DNA from: an uncultured Myxococcales bacterium
GTDB taxonomy: Bacteria > Myxococcota_A > UBA9042
DNA length: 39,171 bases
NCBI GenBank assembly: GCA_903896545.1
Contig: CAITYF010000162.1
Coordinates: 1-39,171, forward strand
Reading direction: 5' to 3'
The translations under genes were made by a program, and so were the position numbers. Position 1 is the stretch's first letter, and every line of letters begins with the position of its first letter. Below are positions 1 through 9,006 of this stretch, piece after piece. The notes beneath the pieces were generated by a model. That model saw only the letters and a program-made list of their open reading frames with translations. It was not told the DNA's origin and did not search any database.

Positions 1-1
1 G

Positions 2-28
2 AACTGCCTGAAGTGAATTCAGGCAGTT
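2..28. terminator. Perfect 11-bp hairpin, possible terminator
   Basis: Bases 2-12 (aactgcctgaa) pair perfectly with 18-28 around a 5-base loop. Only a short T run follows (27-29), so it is a candidate terminator for a gene to the left of the window rather than a clear intrinsic terminator. Confidence 0.45.
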
Positions 29-39
29 TCACGCGTTTG

Positions 40-89
40 CCAAGCCGCAGCCGCGGCTTGGACGGAGCGTGTCGGACGTTCTCCGACAC
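40..89. repeat. Two further perfect hairpins
   Basis: Bases 40-48 pair with 53-61 (9 bp, 4-base loop) and 69-76 pair with 82-89 (8 bp, 5-base loop). With the hairpin at 2-28 this gives three perfect hairpins in 90 bases. This density suggests a selected structure, but no T tract follows either one. Confidence 0.5.
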
Positions 90-528
90 ACTCCTAGCGT
101 CCCGACCCATTATGCCGTCGACTGCGGCCAACGTCGTTCGGCATCTCGCGGCTTGCCTCCTCGCTCCCTCGGTCGCTGTGGGGGCGCTCGCGATTTGCTC
201 GAACGCCGTTTCCCTCGTTCCGACGTCAACTGGGTCGAGCCTCTAGCGTCCCGCGTCTTGGCGTCTCTCGACCCATCTCTAACAACGCTGCTTTCTTTGG
301 GCGAATCCGGCCGCAAGCGCCCGGACCGCGCTCTACCCTGCACGGTCCGGCTCGCGCCGGCGCTCCGGGCGGAGACCCGCTGCGCGTGCCTCCGCCGCAA
401 GCGGTTGCGATCGCTTTCGCGGCGGTGCGCGACGCCTCGCCGGTAACCCGCAAGCCCGCGCTGCGCGCGTTCTGCTCACTTCACTCAATGTCCGCTTTCC
501 CGGTCAATCAGCGCCGCAAACCCCACCA

Positions 529-3500
529 TCACGGGCTGCAGCAGAGTACGCCGGTCACGACCGCCCACTGGGCGTTGTTGTTCTTGGAGCAGCCCAATTG
601 CGTGGCCGTTGCGCCACCGGTACCCGCACCTGGCGTACACGAGTTTGGCGTGGCCGCAGACTGGAAGCCGCAACTGCCGCCGACTGCCGCCGCGCGCATG
701 TCGTTGGTCTGGTCGGTGCACGCGTTGCAGCCGCCGTTGCGGTTGGACGCGTTCATCACCCAGCAGCCCGCGGCGTTGCCTTGCGCTGCGGAAACGGTCG
801 CCAGCAGCGCTTTGTCCGCCGCGCTGGATGAGCAGATGTGCCAGCCAGTCTGGCAAAGCGCGGACGCGCTCGCACCGTTGTTGACCGTGCCGGTGAACGT
901 GCCCGAACACGCTGCGATCTTCGGCTGGCTCGCAGGCGGTGTCATGTTCTCTCGGCTGCCGTCTGCGCAGCCTTCCTGCTTGCAGGTCGACGAACAGCCG
1001 TCACCGTTCACCAGGTTGCCGTCGTCGCAGAACTCGCCGGTGGCGGCAGTGAGCACGCCGTCGCCGCAGACGCCTGTCACGCAACCGCCGTTGACGCAGA
1101 TGTGGCCAGCGCCGCAGCCGGTGCCGTTGCTGACCGGCGTGTAGGCGCAGCCGCCGGGCGCCACGCAGGCGTCCGTGGTGCAGGCGTTGTTGTCATTGCA
1201 CACGAGCGCCGCGCCACTGCACGTTCCGCCGGCACAGGCGTCGGGACCGGTGCACGCGTTGTTGTCGTTGCACGCGAGCGTGTTGTCCGCGTGCGCGCAG
1301 CCCGTCGTCGGGTTGCAGGTGTCGGTCGTGCACAGGACGCCGTCATCGCAGCCAAGCGCGCTGCCCGCGGTGCAGGCGCCCGCTTGGCAGCTGTCGGCCA
1401 CGGTGCACACACTGCCGTCCGCGTCGCAGCCCGTGCCGTTGGTCACCGGTGCAAAGACGCACGCGCCGGTCGAGGTATTGCAGCTATCCGACGTGCAACT
1501 GTTGCCGTCACTGCAGGTGATCGCGCTGCCAGCGCTGCACGCGCCGCCCGTGCACACGTCGCCAATCGTGCACGCATTGCCGTCACTGCACGTCGCGCTG
1601 TTGTCCACGTGGACGCAGCCGGTCACTGGATTGCAGCTGTCATCGGTGCACGGGTTGCCGTCGTCGCACGCAAGCGCGCCGGCCGCCACGCAGCTCGTGC
1701 CCACGCATGCGTCGCTGGGCGTGCACACGCTGTTGTCAGCATTGCACGCCGCGCCGCTGTTCTGAGCGGCCAACGCGCAAATGCCGGTCGCCGGCGTGCA
1801 CGTGTTCTTGGCGCACGTCGAGTCGCCCGCCGCGCTGCAGGTCACGATGGTCGCCGCGTTGATGACGCACGTGTGGCTCGAAAGCTGGCAAACCAACGTG
1901 CCGTCGCAGAGGTTGCCGTTCTCCAGCGGGCCGCAGTCCGCGTCCTTTTGGCACTGGCAGGTGCTTGCGCCGCCGACGCAGACGCCCGCCGCGCACGTAT
2001 CGCCCTGCGTGCAGGTGTTGCCGTCGTCGCACGCCGCCGTGTTGTTGGTGTGCGTGCATCCCGTCGCCGAGCTGCAGGCGTCGGTGGTGCACGGGTTGTT
2101 GTCGTTGCAGGTCGTCGCCACGTTGACCGCGGCACCGGCGCACCCGCCGCCCGCGCAGGTGTCATTCTGCGTGCAAGCGTCGCCGTCGTTGCAGCCCAAG
2201 CTGTTGTTGGCAAAGACGCAGCCGGTGTTCGGGTTACACGAGTCGCTCGTGCACACGTTGCTGTCCGCGCAGGTAATAGCGCTGCCGTTGCAGAGCCCCG
2301 CGGCGCAGGTGTCGCCCGACGTGCACGCATTGCCGTCGCTGCAACCCGCGGTGTTGAACGTGTGCAGGCAGCCCGACGTCGCATCGCAACTGTCGTCGGT
2401 GCACGGGTTGCCGTCGCCGCACGATGCGGCCACGTTGATGGCCGTGCCGGAGCAGACGCCGCCACCGCAGACGTCGCCCGACGTGCAAAGGTTATTGTCA
2501 TTGCAGCCGATTGCGTTGTTCACGTGCGTGCAGCCCGTCGCCGCGTCGCAGGCGTCGTTGGTGCAGGGATTGCCGTCGTCGCAACCGATCGCCGCGCCGG
2601 CGCACTTGCCGATGTTGCAGATGTCGCCCGCCGTGCACGCGTTGCCGTCGTCGCAAGCGCCGCCCGCGTTGAAGTGCGTGCATGCGCCCGTGGTCAAATC
2701 GCAGCCGTCCGCTGTGCAAGCGTTGTTGTCGTTGCAGTCCTTGCTGTTGCCCGCCAGACACGCGCTGGCGGCGCAGACGTCGCTCACGGTGCACGGGTTG
2801 CCGTCGCTGCAGGGCAGATTGTTGGCTGTGTGGACGCAGCCGTTGGTGGCGTCGCACGCGTCGTCGGTGCACGGGTTGTTGTCGTCGCACGCGATGTTCA
2901 CGCCGGCAACGCACGTTCCGTTTGTGCACGAATCGCCGCTTGTGCAGACCGAGCCGTCCGCGTCGCAGGCGCCGCCTTCGTTGGTCGCGACCGCGCTGCA
3001 GAGGCCCGTCGCCGGCGCGCACGTGCTGACGGCACAGGCGGTGTCGCCCGCAGCGCTGCAGGTGACGACGGTCGCCGGGCTCACCGTGCACGTGTGGGTG
3101 CCGAGCTGACACACCAACGTACCGTCGCACAAGTTGCCGTTCTCAAAACCTACGCAGTCGCCGTCGTTCTGGCACTGGCAAGTCGACGCGCCGCCGATGC
3201 ACGCGCCGTTGCTGCACGAGTCATTGCCCGAACAGACGTTGCCGTCATCGCACGGCGCGTTGTTATTCAAGTGGAAGCAGCCCGTCGTTACGTCGCAGCC
3301 GTCGCTGGTGCAGACGTTGCTGTCGTCACACGCTGTCGCCGCGTCGATCGCGCTGCCGGTGCATTTGCCGACCGAGCAGAAGTCGTTGGCCGTGCACGCG
3401 TTGCCGTCGTCGCAGGGCAAGAAGTTGGGCGTGAACGTGCAGCCGCTGGCGCCGTCGCAACTGTCGCTCGTGCACAAGTTGCCGTCGTCGCACGCGATGG

Positions 3501-5427
3501 CAAACCCGGCGCAGATGCCGGCGCCACAGACGTCACCGGAGCTGCACGCGTTGCTGTCGTCGCACGGCAAGCTGTTGTCTACGAACACGCAGTCGCCCGC
3601 GAGGCTGTTGCACACTTCGGTCGTGCACGGATTGTTGTCGTTGCAAACAACGGGGGTGCCCGCGTCGCAGCCGCCCGCGACGCACGTGTCGCCGGCGGTG
3701 CACGCGTTGCCGTCGCTGCACGCCGAGGCATTCGCCGTGTGCACGCAGCCGTTGATCTTGTCGCACGTGTCGTCGGTGCACGGGTTGTTGTCGTCACAGA
3801 GCACGTTGGCGCCAGCGACGCACGTCGTACCTTGGCACGTGTCCGGGCTGGTGCAGGCGGTGCCGTCTGCGTCGCAGAACTGGCCAGCGTTCTGGGCAAT
3901 CAGGCTGCAGACGCCCGTCGTCGGCGCACAGGTATTCTTGGCGCAGACGTTGTCTGAAGACGGGTCACAGGTGACGACCGAACTCGCGCTGACGACGCAG
4001 AGGCCAGCGCCGCAGACCAGCGTGCCGTTGCACAGGTTACCGTCTTCAAATTTCGCGCAGTCCGCGTCCACGGTGCACGCGCACGTGTTGTTGCCGCTTC
4101 CGAGGCATACGCCCGCAGCGCAGGTGTCGCTCGTGGTGCACGGATTGCCGTCGTTGCAAGCTTCCGTGTTGTCGGTGTGCGTGCAGCCGGTCGCCAATTC
4201 GCAGCCGTCCGTGGTGCACGGGTTGCCGTCGTCGCAGTTACCGGTGCCAAACGTGATGCCGCCGCCGCAGACGCCGTCCTGGTTGCACGTTTCGTTGGCG
4301 GTGCACGCGTTGCCATCATCGCACGGCAAGCCGGTCGACTTGTGCGTGCAGCCAGAGAACCCGGTGCAGCTGTCCTCCGTGCAGCTGTTGTTGTCGTCGC
4401 AGTTGGCCGCAGCGCCGGGCGTGCAGACTGCGTCGGCGCAGAGATCGCCCAACGTGCACGCGTTGCCGTCGTCGCACGTCGCGGTGTTGTTGGTGAAGGT
4501 GCACGCGCCCGTAGAATCACAGCTGTCGTCGGTGCAGGGATTCGCGTCATTGCACGTCGTGCCGATACCCGCGCACACGCCGTTGCCGCACATGTCGTCG
4601 TTGGTGCACGCCGAGCCGTCGTCGCACGTAATTCCGTCGATCGGCGGGTGGCTGCAGCCGCCGGCGACGCAGGTGTCCGCAGTGCACGGGTTGTTGTCGT
4701 TGCAGTCGATCGTCGACGTGGCGCTGCAGCCGGCTGTCTTGTCGCACGTCGTCGTGATGCACGGGTTGCTGCTGTCGCAGATGACGCCCGCGCCGTTTCC
4801 GCACAAGCCGTTCGCGCAGACTTCGCCGGTGGTGCAGGCGTCGCCATCATCGCACGCGGAGCCATCGGCCAACAGCGGGTCGGCCTGACACGTGCCGTCT
4901 TTACAAATCGGAACACCACACACAGACACGAGCGCGGCGCACTCGGCGTCGGTCGTGCAGGTCGTGGGACCCGAATCCGGGCTGGTTGCGTCGCCCGTCG
5001 CGGTCGCGTCCTCTGCGTCGTCCAGTGCGTCGATCGCGTCCAGATCGGTCGGTGTGGCGTCTTCAGCCGTGCCATCCGCCGTCCCGTCGTTCGGCTCAGC
5101 ATCTGTCAGTTTGGTATCGGGGAAGAGCGCGTCGTATTCGATGCCGTCGCCCGGCGTGTCCGTGCCGTCCAGTCCGTCCGAACTGTCGGATTCGAGGCCA
5201 TCTTTCGCCTTGATGTCGAAGTGCAGCGTAATGTCGTCCGCAGCGTCAGACGCGATCTTGCCCGTGTCATCGCCGCCGTAGCCCAGAACGTTGGTCGGAT
5301 CTTGCACCGCGACGTCGTCGCCGCACGCGCTGGCCAAGCTTAGAACCGCGCCCACGAGCAGCAAGCGGCCCAGTTTTTTGGCCAAGGTTCCCCGTTGAAT
5401 TCGCGAATTTTGACGATAATTGTGCAT
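529..5427 (-). CDS. Giant cysteine-rich repeat lipoprotein
   Basis: The 1632-residue protein starts with a basic n-region and a hydrophobic core ending in LASAC, so Cys35 is the likely lipidated residue of an outer-membrane or surface lipoprotein. After an acidic Asp/Thr-rich linker (about residues 36-155) it consists almost wholly of about forty short units of the type CDDGNACT-x-D-C-x-G-C. Near the C-terminus is a myxobacterial cysteine-rich motif (CGDGVLTA..GE-CDDGN..GDGCSSTC), then a distinct Cys-containing tail of about 150 residues. A longer module containing 'ENGNLCDGTLVC' occurs three times. I chose the ATG at 5427 because a promoter at 5454-5481 starts transcription only about 20 bases upstream; the TTG at 5481 would lie inside that promoter. 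Function is unknown; adhesion or cell-surface structure is the usual guess for such repeats. Long plus-strand frames across it are shadows. Confidence 0.88.
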   Translation of the reverse strand: MHNYRQNSRIQRGTLAKKLGRLLLVGAVLSLASACGDDVAVQDPTNVLGYGGDDTGKIASDAADDITLHFDIKAKDGLESDSSDGLDGTDTPGDGIEYDALFPDTKLTDAEPNDGTADGTAEDATPTDLDAIDALDDAEDATATGDATSPDSGPTTCTTDAECAALVSVCGVPICKDGTCQADPLLADGSACDDGDACTTGEVCANGLCGNGAGVICDSSNPCITTTCDKTAGCSATSTIDCNDNNPCTADTCVAGGCSHPPIDGITCDDGSACTNDDMCGNGVCAGIGTTCNDANPCTDDSCDSTGACTFTNNTATCDDGNACTLGDLCADAVCTPGAAANCDDNNSCTEDSCTGFSGCTHKSTGLPCDDGNACTANETCNQDGVCGGGITFGTGNCDDGNPCTTDGCELATGCTHTDNTEACNDGNPCTTSDTCAAGVCLGSGNNTCACTVDADCAKFEDGNLCNGTLVCGAGLCVVSASSVVTCDPSSDNVCAKNTCAPTTGVCSLIAQNAGQFCDADGTACTSPDTCQGTTCVAGANVLCDDNNPCTDDTCDKINGCVHTANASACSDGNACTAGDTCVAGGCDAGTPVVCNDNNPCTTEVCNSLAGDCVFVDNSLPCDDSNACSSGDVCGAGICAGFAIACDDGNLCTSDSCDGASGCTFTPNFLPCDDGNACTANDFCSVGKCTGSAIDAATACDDSNVCTSDGCDVTTGCFHLNNNAPCDDGNVCSGNDSCSNGACIGGASTCQCQNDGDCVGFENGNLCDGTLVCQLGTHTCTVSPATVVTCSAAGDTACAVSTCAPATGLCSAVATNEGGACDADGSVCTSGDSCTNGTCVAGVNIACDDNNPCTDDACDATNGCVHTANNLPCSDGNPCTVSDVCAASACLAGNSKDCNDNNACTADGCDLTTGACTHFNAGGACDDGNACTAGDICNIGKCAGAAIGCDDGNPCTNDACDAATGCTHVNNAIGCNDNNLCTSGDVCGGGVCSGTAINVAASCGDGNPCTDDSCDATSGCLHTFNTAGCSDGNACTSGDTCAAGLCNGSAITCADSNVCTSDSCNPNTGCVFANNSLGCNDGDACTQNDTCAGGGCAGAAVNVATTCNDNNPCTTDACSSATGCTHTNNTAACDDGNTCTQGDTCAAGVCVGGASTCQCQKDADCGPLENGNLCDGTLVCQLSSHTCVINAATIVTCSAAGDSTCAKNTCTPATGICALAAQNSGAACNADNSVCTPSDACVGTSCVAAGALACDDGNPCTDDSCNPVTGCVHVDNSATCSDGNACTIGDVCTGGACSAGSAITCSDGNSCTSDSCNTSTGACVFAPVTNGTGCDADGSVCTVADSCQAGACTAGSALGCDDGVLCTTDTCNPTTGCAHADNTLACNDNNACTGPDACAGGTCSGAALVCNDNNACTTDACVAPGGCAYTPVSNGTGCGAGHICVNGGCVTGVCGDGVLTAATGEFCDDGNLVNGDGCSSTCKQEGCADGSRENMTPPASQPKIAACSGTFTGTVNNGASASALCQTGWHICSSSAADKALLATVSAAQGNAAGCWVMNASNRNGGCNACTDQTNDMRAAAVGGSCGFQSAATPNSCTPGAGTGGATATQLGCSKNNNAQWAVVTGVLCCSP

Positions 5428-5835
5428 GTTTTCCCCGCAAGATACCGACTCGCATACTACCGTCGCTCGGCCCAAGGTCAAGGTTGCGTGTTTACGACCC
5501 TACATATTGTGCACGGTCGCCTCGCGTCGATGCGCGTCTCCCGGCGGTTCAGCGTTCGCCACACCCCAGCAAGAAGCGCGATCGGTGAGGTGGTTCGCGA
5601 CCTTTCGCCGGCGACTCCGTGTTCAAAACCGGCGCTGTCACATACTGACATTTCCACATGAGAAGACACTTGCGGCAGGCATCTGACGGGCGTACCTTCC
5701 GCCTCGCGTGCGTCAGGTCCGGCGTTCGCAACCCGCTACCCATCCGCCGCAGCCGCCCGATCTGGTCACGCAATCGCCATTGCGCCAGCCATTTCGAGCG
5801 ACAGCAGCGACTTGCCTGCAGCCCAGGAGGTCGCC
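5428..5835. other. Intergenic region between divergent genes
   Basis: This 408-base gap separates the minus-strand lipoprotein from a plus-strand small gene. The left part holds the promoter at 5454-5481. On the plus strand TTGCGG (5670-5675), 17 bases, TACCTT (5693-5698) is a weak promoter candidate for the gene at 5836. Nothing else convincing is seen; the short frames lack ribosome sites. Confidence 0.5.
5454..5481 (-). promoter_or_regulatory. Sigma70-type promoter for the giant lipoprotein
   Basis: On the minus strand TTGACC (5481-5476) is followed after 16 bases by TAGTAT (5459-5454). Predicted transcription would begin near 5447, giving a leader of about 20 bases before the ATG at 5427, with GGGGA as the ribosome site. 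Confidence 0.55.
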
Positions 5836-6192
5836 ATGCCACAGAATCTCGTGCAGCCGCAGACGGCCGTCCTGTCACTGGCGCTGCAATCTCTCGTCGG
5901 GGAACTGGAACGCTGCGAGAGCGATTCAGTTCGTCTGTTGGGCCCCGCGTACATCAAGCGCATGCAGCAGTGGCGTCGCTATCGCGATGATCCGGTGAAG
6001 CTTGCTGCCTTTATTCGCGATTGCTTGCACCGCACCTCCGTCAATGGCTGGGCGCTGCACCAAAAAGGCGGCCTGAGTCTGGAGGCGATCGTCGTTGCGT
6101 TTGGCCCGCCGCTCTTCACCAGGCAGGACGTTGATCACGCGCGGGAAACGCTGGGCCTCGTCGCCGTGAATCCGGGTGTCGCGCGGCGTTAG
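5836..6192 (+). CDS. Small protein of unknown function (118 aa)
   Basis: A perfect AGGAGG (5825-5830) sits five bases before the ATG at 5836, which fixes the start and argues strongly for a real gene. The protein appears soluble and has no signal peptide or membrane segment. Its middle is helical and charged (LLGPAYIKRMQQWRRYRDDP), followed by a segment reading 'RTSVNGWALHQKGGLSLEAI'. I do not recognise the family. It converges on the sugar-phosphate transferase gene, with 22 bases between their stops. No function can be assigned. Confidence 0.8.
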   Translation: MPQNLVQPQTAVLSLALQSLVGELERCESDSVRLLGPAYIKRMQQWRRYRDDPVKLAAFIRDCLHRTSVNGWALHQKGGLSLEAIVVAFGPPLFTRQDVDHARETLGLVAVNPGVARR

Positions 6193-6214
6193 CAGTCGCC
6201 CGTACCGGCGGCCG

Positions 6215-7177
6215 TCACAGGACCCACGCGCGGATCGCCACCACCACTGCGGTGAGCAACAGGCAGATCAAGTACAGCACCAGCACCGCTTGCCGCGTGC
6301 TCAGACCGAGATCCAGCAACCGATGGTGAATGTGCTCGCGGTCGGAGTGAAACGGCGAGGTCCCGCGAATGGCGCGGCGGCCGAAAGCCAGGAAGGTGTC
6401 TAGAATGGGCAGACCAAGCGCGACCGCGGGCAGCACAAGGGCGAGCGCGGTGGAGCGTTTGGAGATAGTCCAGAGCGACGCGACGGCGAACATGTAGCCG
6501 ATACCCATGCTGCCAGAATCGCCCATGAAAATAAGCGCGGGCGAGAAGTTGTACAGCAAGAACCCGAGGCTCGCGCCGCCCAGCACTGATGCGAAGAGGG
6601 CGAGGATCGGATTGCCGTCCATGATTGCAATAATGAACAGCGCGAGCGACGCAAAGACTGTGACGCCGGCGGCCAAACCGTCCATGCCGTCGATCAGATT
6701 GATGGCGTTGATGATGCCGGCAATCCACAGCATCGTGACGGGCAAAGACAAGACGCCGAGTTCGTAGGAGGTGCCCAGAAAACTGAACGAATCAAAGCGC
6801 AGACCGACGTACCACAGGAGTGCTGCGACGCCGGATTGAACACCGAGCTTGGCCCATGCGCCACAGCCGTGAATGTCGTCGTAGACGCCCAGGCCCACAA
6901 TCGCGAATGCGCCGATGAAGAACGCGTGAAGGCGGGTGTCGTGGCCACGGAGTTCGTTGGCGAACGTGTTTGTGTAAAAGAGGAGCGCAACGATGGGCGA
7001 CAAATAGCCCGCGGCCAAGGCGATGCCGCCCAAACGCGGAATCGCGTCGCGGTGGATCTTGCGGACGCCGTCGGGCTGGTCAAAAAGCCGCAGCCAGCGC
7101 GCCAGATGGAGCACCGGCGAGGTGGTCAGCGCCGCGATGCCGAGCGCCATCAGAAATGCGACGAGGAAGGTGCGCAA
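6215..7177 (-). CDS. Polyprenyl-phosphate GlcNAc-1-phosphate transferase (WecA/TagO/MraY family)
   Basis: This multi-pass inner-membrane enzyme of 320 residues belongs to the family that transfers a sugar-1-phosphate from a UDP-sugar to undecaprenyl phosphate, the first step of a lipid-linked polysaccharide. Family motifs are visible in order: a GG-I-A segment near residue 50 (PRLGGIALAAG), DD in 'GVYDDIHG', 'NAINLIDGMDGLA' with its acidic residues, 'FMGDSGSMGIGY', and the cytoplasmic 'DREHIHHRLLDLG'. The HIHH motif points to the WecA/TagO branch rather than MraY. The start is a TTG at 7177 with GGAG ten bases upstream; an ATG nine codons in is the alternative. It lies 98 bases downstream of a heparinase-like gene and a glycosyltransferase, consistent with a role in a surface polysaccharide. 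Confidence 0.9.
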   Translation of the reverse strand: MRTFLVAFLMALGIAALTTSPVLHLARWLRLFDQPDGVRKIHRDAIPRLGGIALAAGYLSPIVALLFYTNTFANELRGHDTRLHAFFIGAFAIVGLGVYDDIHGCGAWAKLGVQSGVAALLWYVGLRFDSFSFLGTSYELGVLSLPVTMLWIAGIINAINLIDGMDGLAAGVTVFASLALFIIAIMDGNPILALFASVLGGASLGFLLYNFSPALIFMGDSGSMGIGYMFAVASLWTISKRSTALALVLPAVALGLPILDTFLAFGRRAIRGTSPFHSDREHIHHRLLDLGLSTRQAVLVLYLICLLLTAVVVAIRAWVL

Positions 7178-7275
7178 GGCGCGTTGACTCCAAACGAATA
7201 GGGCCGACTGTTACGGTCCAGAATGGTCCCGCGAAACGTTGGTTGTCGCAAGCCGCCTTGAGGATCTTAACGTAC

Positions 7276-9006
7276 TCAGGCGCGGGCCGCCAGCGCCGCC
7301 CACGGTGCAGCGAATCGTTCCCGCGCTTCGTCCGGTTCACCGCCGCCAAAAACCACCCACGTGCCCTGTGCGTCGACGGTGGCGTGCAGTTCATCGCCTT
7401 CTGAAACGCCGCCGCGCCCGGAAAATCTCAGTCCTTTTGCCAACGCCAGGGGACGGGACGCACTGACGACCACCCGTTCCCTGCCGACGCGGAGGCGTTC
7501 CGCGCTCTCCGGTTGCACGCGCGGCGCCAGCAAAAAGCGTGCGATCGCGTCGCCCGGACCGATGACCGCGTCGGCCACGACCAGCTTGCCGCTGGGGTGG
7601 TGCGCGCAAAGCCGCAGGTGACGGTGCGTGGCCTGCGGCCAAACGTGAACGGCGGTCAGCCAGTCCCAGCCGTCCGCGCGACCGGTCTCCACGTGTGCAA
7701 CTTCGCCGCGCGCGCCGACGCGGAACGCGCTCCACAACTCCAGCTGCGGGACGTCGCGCACCTCGATCGTTGAATGACTCGGCTCGCGCCGATTGAGTTC
7801 GCGGTGTGGATCGCCTTCATAGCCCGCCAAACCCGCGTCAGCCAAAACGCGCACGTCGTTGCGGCTCCACTCCACCGAGAGCGTGTCCGCGTGCGCGTGG
7901 CCCGGTTGGGGCGCCCAAGCCGGCGGTGCCGTGTGCACAATGGCGAAGTGACCACCGTGGCGGGATTGCCAAGCTGCCTGACGCGCGTCGGTTTGACCGC
8001 GTGGCGTTCCGCCAAACGCGGTTCGGGTCATGCCGAGCGAGTCCAGAGCGTCCGGATCCGTGTCGCCAAACGCCGGCAGTCGTCCGTCCGGGTGCACAAT
8101 CGCCGAGAGCCAGCCCAGCGCGCGCTGCAGCAGGTGGTCAAAACGCATGCGCGTCGGACCTTGCGGCCACAACGCGCGAACGGTCAGTAGATCTTCGAGC
8201 AGAAGCGCGTGGTACATCGGCGACGCTTCGACGTGCCCGCCGTCGCCCGGAAACTGCCGCTCGACTTCGTCCGCGAGCGTTTGACAGGCGTGGGTGCCGT
8301 GCCCCCAAGCAAGCTCGGCCACGGCTTGTGCAGCCCGGTCGACGAGCAAGTGATTGCCGTCCAGATGGCGTTCTGCCAGCAGTCCAAGATCACACGCTGC
8401 GGCGGCGCCGATCGCCAGAAGCAGGTCGCGGACCGCCGCATGCTTGGCCGTCCACCGATCCCGTCCGTGGTGCTCAGCGAGGGTCAGTCGGGCGGCAGCT
8501 CGGGCCGCAGCCAGTGTCCGGCGCGCGCGCGGGTACGGCTCCCACGGCTTCTCCAGTCGCGCAGAACCCGCAGCCCATCCTTGCAGGGCCTCGTGCACAA
8601 GCACAAGCGACGCACCGTCACCGTTCAGCGCGTCGGCGACGAGCGCGTCGGCCCAATCGAGGTAGTGGGCTTCGTACACCTCCAGTGGCCGCGCGCCAGG
8701 CAAAGCCCAATCTTCTGGTGGAAACGCTGCGACGTCACGCCCAGCCAGCATGAAGCGTCCCGTTTGCAGCGACCGCACATCCGGCTGCGGTGCACGACCG
8801 AGCGCAGTGCCCAGAGCGACCAGCGGTTCGTGGCGGGCGAGCCGTGCCGCGTCCTGGCCTCGTTGCCGCCAGAACGCGACCAGCACGGGCAGTCCCGGGC
8901 GCCACGCCGCCTTGCGGGCGTCATTGGCCAAGCGAAAGACGTGCATCCGCACAGGGAGCGGGCCAAGCGTGCGCCACCAGAGCGCGGCGTCGTCGGTGAG
9001 GCTCAC
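7276..9006 (-). CDS. Heparinase II/III family protein
   Basis: The protein has 576 residues. The N-terminal half is a helical domain of the kind that precedes the catalytic sheet in alginate lyase/heparinase proteins. The C-terminal half carries the heparinase II/III signature 'GHAHADTLSVEW', then 'VLADAGLAGYEGDP' and 'EPSHSTIEV'. The family cleaves uronic-acid polysaccharides by beta-elimination, usually outside the cytoplasm, yet no signal peptide is evident here. The GTG start at 9006 overlaps the TGA of the upstream glycosyltransferase (GTGA), with AAGGA eight bases before it, so the two are translationally coupled. The open frame extends further upstream to 9603, but that part overlaps the glycosyltransferase and is not coding. 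Together with the neighbours it suggests synthesis or editing of an extracellular polysaccharide; the substrate is unknown. Confidence 0.85.
   Translation of the reverse strand: MSLTDDAALWWRTLGPLPVRMHVFRLANDARKAAWRPGLPVLVAFWRQRGQDAARLARHEPLVALGTALGRAPQPDVRSLQTGRFMLAGRDVAAFPPEDWALPGARPLEVYEAHYLDWADALVADALNGDGASLVLVHEALQGWAAGSARLEKPWEPYPRARRTLAAARAAARLTLAEHHGRDRWTAKHAAVRDLLLAIGAAAACDLGLLAERHLDGNHLLVDRAAQAVAELAWGHGTHACQTLADEVERQFPGDGGHVEASPMYHALLLEDLLTVRALWPQGPTRMRFDHLLQRALGWLSAIVHPDGRLPAFGDTDPDALDSLGMTRTAFGGTPRGQTDARQAAWQSRHGGHFAIVHTAPPAWAPQPGHAHADTLSVEWSRNDVRVLADAGLAGYEGDPHRELNRREPSHSTIEVRDVPQLELWSAFRVGARGEVAHVETGRADGWDWLTAVHVWPQATHRHLRLCAHHPSGKLVVADAVIGPGDAIARFLLAPRVQPESAERLRVGRERVVVSASRPLALAKGLRFSGRGGVSEGDELHATVDAQGTWVVFGGGEPDEARERFAAPWAALAARA

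Larger units (their letters stand above)
1..528. other. Non-coding, hairpin-rich region
   Basis: No convincing gene is seen here. The open frames are short, rich in Arg/Ala/Pro, and lack ribosome sites. The stretch holds a series of perfect inverted repeats: 2-12 with 18-28, 40-48 with 53-61, 69-76 with 82-89, 231-239 with 267-275, and 321-328 with 343-350. A sixth pair near 390-427 is imperfect. The sequence 'ctagcgtcccg' occurs twice (near 95 and 243). It lies downstream of the giant lipoprotein gene (minus strand) and of whatever gene lies to the left. It could be a terminator cluster, an extragenic repeat or a structured RNA; I could not match it to RNase P RNA, tmRNA or SRP RNA. Confidence 0.6.

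Noticed and set aside
838..3957. Very long plus-strand open frame (over 1000 codons) opposite the giant lipoprotein gene
   Set aside because: It is rich in Ala/Arg/Val, has no ribosome site or recognisable domain, and mirrors the repeat units of the real minus-strand gene. Repetitive Cys/Asp codons simply leave the antisense frame free of stops.
529..5427. CRISPR array
   Set aside because: The recurring DNA words such as 'gtgcacgggttg' are degenerate codon repeats of Cys-rich protein units, with no uniform repeat-spacer lengths.
5580..5645. tRNA-like sequence with a 'gttcaaaacc' element
   Set aside because: No acceptor, D-arm or anticodon stem could be paired around it.
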